Shown: positions 58,512 to 64,000 of the stretch, one piece after another
How the letters are laid out: every line of letters starts with the position of its first letter
Numbering within the stretch: the stretch's first letter is position 1
Assembly (NCBI GenBank): GCA_000467715.1
Contig: AJFK01000050.1
Coordinates: 62,001-126,000, forward strand
Direction of reading: 5' to 3'
DNA length: 64,000 nt
From: Hysterium pulicare CBS 123377
Lineage: Eukaryota; Ascomycota; Dothideomycetes; Hysteriales; Hysteriaceae
The notes under the pieces: model-generated
What the model saw: the letters and a program-made list of their open reading frames with translations, nothing else
The model's database searches: none
What the model was told of the DNA's origin: nothing
Translations under genes and position numbers: made by a program

Positions 58512-60050
58512 TCAGTCTTTCCTATAGATTCCAAGAGCCCATGATGCTCTAAGTACAGCAAGTCCCCATGCCATACCCAAACTATCCCATACAACATTCA
58601 ATTTGCTCCCCATTACCTCTTTCCACCCGATTGCGACCTCCACCATAGGAATTCGGGCGCTCTCGGCAAGCATGAGCATCTCAACGTCAAATATCCAGCC
58701 TTCGGAGTGCATGTAAGGAACTATATATGGTAGAGAAGGGCGAGAGAATAATTTGAATCCACATTGAGTATCCTTGATGGCGGAGGTTGCGGGTGGCGTC
58801 ATTAGCCGGAGGAGCAGGTGAAATGAATGCATGAGAAAATTGCGTAGTTTGGATCGCTGTTCATGCAAGTTAGATCTCGATATACTGCTAGCTGTAATTG
58901 GCAGCCGCACTGGCGGAACAAAAAAGGAAGAAGTGCATATAGTACAAGATGGGGGTGGAGGCGGTGCCCTGGATTGGGAAAGAGAAATATGGTTGTGAAA
59001 CCGAGAATGATGAGCAGGAGGGTTGAGATGGAGGGTCAAAATGGTTCCAAGAGGGAGTTGCAAATACCTTCACTACTGCTTCACTTCCAACGAGATGGGC
59101 TCGAGAACCAATGGCAACGCCTCGCCCCATCTGATCCTCAACGCCTTGGCACCCTGCTACTAGCTTTCCTAGGTCGTCAAATTGACTCGCACCGTCCGCG
59201 TCTGCGAAAACAATGTATTCTCCCCTTACATGCCGCATCCCATGAGTTACTGCCCCGCCCTTCCCTCTGTTTTCCTCTAAAGTGATCACTCTAATGGACC
59301 CATGTGGTATATGGGTCGAATGCGTCGGTTTTGGCGTCCGCGGTCCTGGTATGGGAATTGGATGTTGGGACAACTGATGCTCCCGAACAAATTCCAGCGC
59401 TTTATTGACAGTACTGTCCGTTGAACCGTCAGATACAATCAGGATTTCCCAGCCTGTCTTCTCCACAGCCGACCCCGATCCAGTTTGCGCTATCCCGTTA
59501 GCCACGGCAATTTTACCATTCCGCTTAGAAGCCTTTTTAGCGACTACAGGGTTCGATCCAGCTCCATTTGCAAGAGCGTCCCCGTACTCCCGTTGCAAGA
59601 AGCCCACCGCTTCCTCGAGCATGCTTCCCAACCGTTTCTCTTCATTATATGCTGGGACCACTACCGACATGAATATCTCAGCATTTTCAATCTGCTGAGA
59701 AGGACCAACAGTGATGCCTGTTTGCCGGGCAACTACTTTCTGTGCACTCCAACTATCGTGCCAGCACGGTAATTCTCTATTTTCGCTTCGGGTTCCGTCC
59801 GGAAGAATGGTCCTGTATGTTTTCTCGGACCTGCGAGGTGATCGGGGGACTGGCGCTACGATGAAAAGTGCTAAATAAAACTATTAAGAACCACACGTTA
59901 GGTACTTCGAGGTCGCGTAGAGAGCAATGGAGGAATTACCAGAACGCCAAAGCCAAAAGAAAGCGTAAAGAGTGCCAAGAGAATCAAGGACAGTGGCGTT
60001 TCCCGTAGAGGGTCAATGAACGGCTGGAGGAGTTTGCTGAAGGTGTGCAT
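58512..60050 (-). CDS. ALG5: Dolichyl-phosphate beta-glucosyltransferase ALG5
   Basis: Exons are 59940-60050, 59068-59880 and 58512-58856, giving 422 residues. ALG5 makes dolichyl-phosphate-glucose from UDP-glucose at the endoplasmic-reticulum membrane, the donor for the last three glucoses of the N-glycan precursor. A hydrophobic N-terminal anchor at about residues 18-45 is split by the first intron (59881-59939). The GT2 domain follows: VVVPAYNEEKRLGSMLEEA, ILIVSDGSTDST, ENRGKGGAVTHGM and VFADADGASQF (the metal-binding acidic motif). After the second intron come IKDTQCGFKLFSR and EGWIFDVEMLMLAE. The second intron is 211 nt, joining SEAVVK to RSKLRNFLMHSFH. A loop of about 25 residues between EYGDAL and AVEKTGWEIL, and a Pro/His/Thr insert after FVREHQ, look like species-level expansions. 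Confidence 0.93.
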
Positions 60051-63000
60051 TGTGACCAACATTGGGCCCGAAAACGAGCCTTGGGTAGTTGGTACTCAAT
60101 TGGGAGATTGAATGACGCCCATTGGTTTAAGCGCTCTTCGCGGGGATGACGCGCAGCAACGATCGAAGATTCTATAGCAATCGAGTGTATTCAAACAAAG
60201 ACAATTGAGAGAAGGGATGAGGTCCCATCCGCGTAAGACTCCGAAGTGATCTACGTGGAAGTTTGAAGTAAGATTTACCTACCCGCTTCGGGCCGCCAGT
60301 AAATCCGTTCGGAGATTAGATGCGCTAACTCCCAAGTTGTCGCAAGAGTTGCCAGGAAACATCCGGTCTTGTATATCTGGTTCTCGCTATGAAAGGTGCA
60401 AACAGTGGCAGCAAGCTATTTTCCAGGCTTTCTCCTTTACCGTGATGATCATCCGGGAAGTTCGAAGTAACTGAAATTTTGAGCTCGAAGCCAGTATGGA
60501 ATTCTGTGAGTCCACTCATTCTCCTCGAAACATGTCAGTTTTTCTCCGACTCATAATCCTCTTTATGTGTCTTATTATCATACCTTGACTCCGCCCAACG
60601 TCATGATTAGCTCCTTTAAATACTTTTTCGGTCTCGTTTTCGGAATGGCCTAGGTGTTTGGTCTCTATCACTCCAATCACCCAGGATGAAGTGTAACTAA
60701 CGCTCGACATCAAATACTCTGAAGTAATGCTGAATATTTTTCATCTTTCTATCCTATTCATATCATCTTTGTTTTTTCGTAGCATTAAGAAAAAAGAGGT
60801 GTAGATTAAATTCACGTGACATATTTTTTTGATGAGAAACGATCTGCTGAAAATTGTATTCCCCGTTCTTCAGATCCACGTGCGCATTTGAGATTTTACA
60901 CCTCTGCAGCCTAGGTTCTCGGTTGACAATTATTGCCGCATATGCTTGCTGATACCAGTTATTCAATCCCATGCACGGACCATCCGTGGCGAGGCTGTAG
61001 CTGTAAAAAATTTGCCGTCTCCATGCATTTCTACCCAACATTAACTTAGCAAGGCTAAATTTTTCTCACGTGTATAGGTGCTTTCAGCTTTGATGCTCCA
61101 TTCTCGGGCCGGGACCAACCGCTTGGTTCACGGTCGAGGTATTATACACATCTTGGCTCACCCACGTTCCAAGTATCCTTCCTTATCCACGAAGGATATC
61201 GCCGCCTTGACCGCTCTTGTGGCGCACTTTTTGGACCCCTTCTCTCACCCCACATGGAAGACCCACAAGGTCGTTCTTGAGCGATGTCACTTGGCCGGTT
61301 CTCCAACGTGGACGATGTCCAACAAGGCAAACAGCATGTCGGTCGGCCGCAAGAACACGAAGTCTGGTCAAGCTTGTTGACGGGTGGACCGGTAGTGCAT
61401 CTTCGATGATATCATTAGTCTTAATATCTGCCAATGCAATCCAGGGGCACCTACCTATCTCGATGACCTTATGCAAGCCCTCTCTCTGACCGAAACCCAT
61501 GCGAGAAATGAATTCTTGCAGGGAGTAGCGAGTTTCACATGTTCTACCTACCCTATCCCACGTTGTTCATCAGCACACCTTCTTGTTAAGATCCTCGTCA
61601 GAAGGAAGTGACAAAGCCTTTGATGCAGGTTGCCTTCGCACCGCGGCATGGTACCCGTCCACACAGAACTTTAAACGCCATTGGACAAAAGTAAAAGAAG
61701 GCAACTGCTCTTGTGATCGATATATGTAGTTTGAGACGGAATGACTCCCTTTCTATGGCTCACTAGTTATTATTGGGGACTCAGCCCTTGAAATGGGGTC
61801 CCACCTTCTATTCTGCAATGAATCATCGAATGTGCTATATTCTGAGCGGGGTGACTCTCGACCTCTCAACTACACTGGAGATCCCGGTGTTGTTTCGCCC
61901 TGTTTTTGGAGAACAACTTACAGCGAATGAAAACCAGGAGCCAATAGGTTCACGCCAAGTTGAGAAGGCTTCTGATGGCCAGCATAATCTGGTCAACGCC
62001 ACTGCGCTTTCTGTAGCGCCCTTCTCTGCCAATGGCCACTCTCTCAGGGAACAATCCAGGTCAGTGAATAAGGCGTAAACCCTGTTCAATACGCTCGAAT
62101 GGGGGGCTAAACTATCCGGCAAAGCTCTGACCTTACCGAAAAGGCAGTCATATGTATTTGGCGCCAAACCAATGTGACAAAGGCTATATTTCTGGACACG
62201 AGATGTTGAGAACAGACATGGCAGCGGTGTAGGATTGTGCGCAAGTGGGTTGATCCCAAGATCCCAAGATGAATCACGTGATGTGCATCAGGAATTGATC
62301 CATTCGTGTATAACTAAGGTGTAGCCTCAGTACAGCTAATGTAGAACATTTTACAAGCCAAAGTACCATAGCCGCTAGTTTGTAAATAATAGTTCTGATA
62401 TATTCTATTGCAGGACGCCACTTGACTTTTAACGTACTACTCATTCACTTCGAGCTAGAATATAGAACCTATTTACAGGTTACATATATTATTACACATT
62501 ACTTTTTGTAGTTCATTTTATACCTGCTATGGGACTTAGATGATAAATAAACTTCTTGTGCAAGCAATGCAGCAAGATTTTGGACATAAAAAGATCAATT
62601 GGCGAAAACACTTCAGCTAACAAAGTACAGTCATCGCCACCTATCACAAGACTATCATTTTAGCCTACCAATCAATATTCTCTAGCATCCCACATGAAAC
62701 TTCAAATTCACATGGCCGAATTTAGCTTGTCCGGACGCGCGGCTGTCTTGCACAGCCACATTGTGCGAGCTGGAGTACGTTCCGAACGAGAAGATCCCGG
62801 TTCCCACAGAATCTTCTCAGCAAATCGTGAAATCTTTTCTATTCCTTTTTAATATGATTGCAGATCTCTAATTGTTCCCAGGGCTTGTATTACGGTCCAC
62901 AATTCGTCATCAACTACTCAAAAAAAGAAGGCAACTGAGAAGGTGCTGGGTCAACGGAACGAGCCGGCGATGCTGCGAGCAGGGAGCGACGACTATTGAC

Positions 63001-64000
63001 TCGCAATATTGACCTGTTTTGAGCTTGGCTGACACGCCGTTCGGGTTGGTATGCGAAAAGGAACGAGAGTAACGAATTGCACTTTCGGCCGGTTCCGGGA
63101 TTCGTAACTTCCGCATCTGGAATTTGTAAACACCAGTCCTATTGAAACGAGCACGAGAACAGGAATTCGTATATGCATGCAGTGCTTGTAGAGACCAAAG
63201 GGTTGAGACCTGGGAGTGTGAGGTTATAGCGTTAGCGACTCGTCAATTTCGTATTGTGGGTAAGGCAAAATCATACTTGATTAAATTTACGATTTAGAGG
63301 AAGCTGGTGGTACACATAAGCTCGTGAATAATCCAGGATATATTGTATGACACAGAGGAATAGGATATTAGTTCATTAGCAATGGTCTAATGACCTAGTG
63401 AAATCAGTGAAATGAGAAAGGGGTCGTTTGAGATAGACATGCAAGCATACGAAAATGTCAATCATTAACAGTTACAATATAAAATCCACGACATGCTTCC
63501 TATATCGCGTCTCGAGTCTATCTTTAGTCTTAGCACGAAATCATGTTGGGTTCCCATTATATGTTAGCTAAAGGTTTATAAGAACGTCATAGCTTTGTTT
63601 TCACATGAAACACTTGATCATCACCATTGTGGTCAGAGCATCATAGTAAGCGACCGACAATAGTGTGGAATGGGATAAGTGAAGATGTAACACATGTGGA
63701 GTGTTTTATCATAAAGTATGTTCCAAGCGTCCTGACTTCTTGGACCAGAGATCAAGTTCTTAGCTTTACGCAGCAATCGAATGGGTGGAAAAATTGGGCT
63801 CAGACCCGGAAGGCACTACCCATTGGTTAATTTTCGGTTGGACCGCTAGAATGTTCGATTAAAATAAGGATGGTCTGCGAGAGTTCACGTGCCAGGACTG
63901 GCGTGATGCAAGATCTAAGACAATACAGCATAGGTGAAGGTATATTGTTTTGATTGAACTAGGGTCTCAGCTGGGATGGAGCGACCCTTCCGTGTGGGCA
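60051..64000. other. 3.9-kb AT-rich region without a supported gene
   Basis: The first few hundred bases are the ALG5 promoter. AT content rises at about 60600-61060 and again at 62330-62700 and 63200-63700. The longest ORFs (100-110 codons at 61078-61380 and 61773-62167) are overlapped by comparable ORFs on the other strand and show no motifs. A direct duplication of GATCCCAAG occurs at about 62252-62270. I see no transposase, reverse transcriptase or RNA gene. Confidence 0.4.

Noticed and set aside
59520-59560. GGGTTCGATCC, resembling a tRNA B box
   Set aside because: It lies in the ALG5 coding exon with no A box or acceptor stem around it. Other GGTTCGA hits in the window fail the same test.
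61078-62167. Several 90-110 codon ORFs on both strands
   Set aside because: Comparable open frames occur on the opposite strand over the same bases, and none shows a recognisable motif.

Overview
The window reads as nuclear DNA of a filamentous ascomycete (Pezizomycotina). The evidence is short spliceosomal introns, mostly 46-80 nt, with GTAAGT/GTATGT-type donors and TAG/CAG acceptors, one to seven per gene, and typical filamentous-fungal proteins (Zn2Cys6 regulator, OMA1, Atg20/Snx41, Ku70 with a SAP tail, a RING-PH-vWA scaffold). A leotiomycete is my guess from protein style only; the class cannot be fixed from sequence alone. All gene models were spliced by eye. For nearly every recognised gene the exon lengths sum to a multiple of three and the joined protein is continuous across conserved motifs.

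Layout. 0-5.5 kb: the 5' part of a very large, disordered nuclear-type protein on the minus strand, running off the left edge. 5.5-8.5 kb: a lineage-specific hypothetical gene. 8.6-14.2 kb: an eight-exon THADA/Trm732 homologue. 14.7-17.2 kb: two single-pass membrane proteins and a Ser/Pro-rich protein. 17.6-19.8 kb: Atg20/Snx41 sorting nexin.

20.1-35.3 kb is the most interesting block: alpha/beta hydrolase (-), isochorismatase-fold amidohydrolase (+), Zn2Cys6 transcription factor (-), divergent homogentisate-1,2-dioxygenase paralogue (-), cytochrome P450 (+), MFS transporter (-) and NCS1 nucleobase-type permease (+). This is a plausible catabolic cluster for a nitrogen-containing aromatic: two importers or exporters, a P450 that could hydroxylate the ring, a dioxygenase that could open it, two hydrolases that could remove amide or ester groups, and a pathway regulator. 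The four intergenic regions of the cluster share CCGGCA/TGCCGG elements, two of them near-perfect palindromes, which I propose as sites for the cluster's own regulator.

36.2-37.6 kb: OMA1 mitochondrial protease, followed by a tandem hairpin repeat. 37.6-42.4 kb: nearly gene-free. 42.5-46.2 kb: a seven-exon RING-PH-vWA protein of Ste5/Far1 architecture. 46.2-50.3 kb: gene-poor. 50.3-52.0 kb: mitochondrial serine/homoserine O-acetyltransferase. 52.3-52.8 kb: a tandem repeat also found near 35.5-35.9 kb. 52.9-57.0 kb: ferrochelatase and Ku70, divergently transcribed. 57.7-58.3 kb: a decayed gene copy. 58.5-60.05 kb: ALG5. 60.05-64 kb: AT-rich with no gene I can support. I saw no convincing retroelement, DNA transposon, tRNA, rRNA or CRISPR array.
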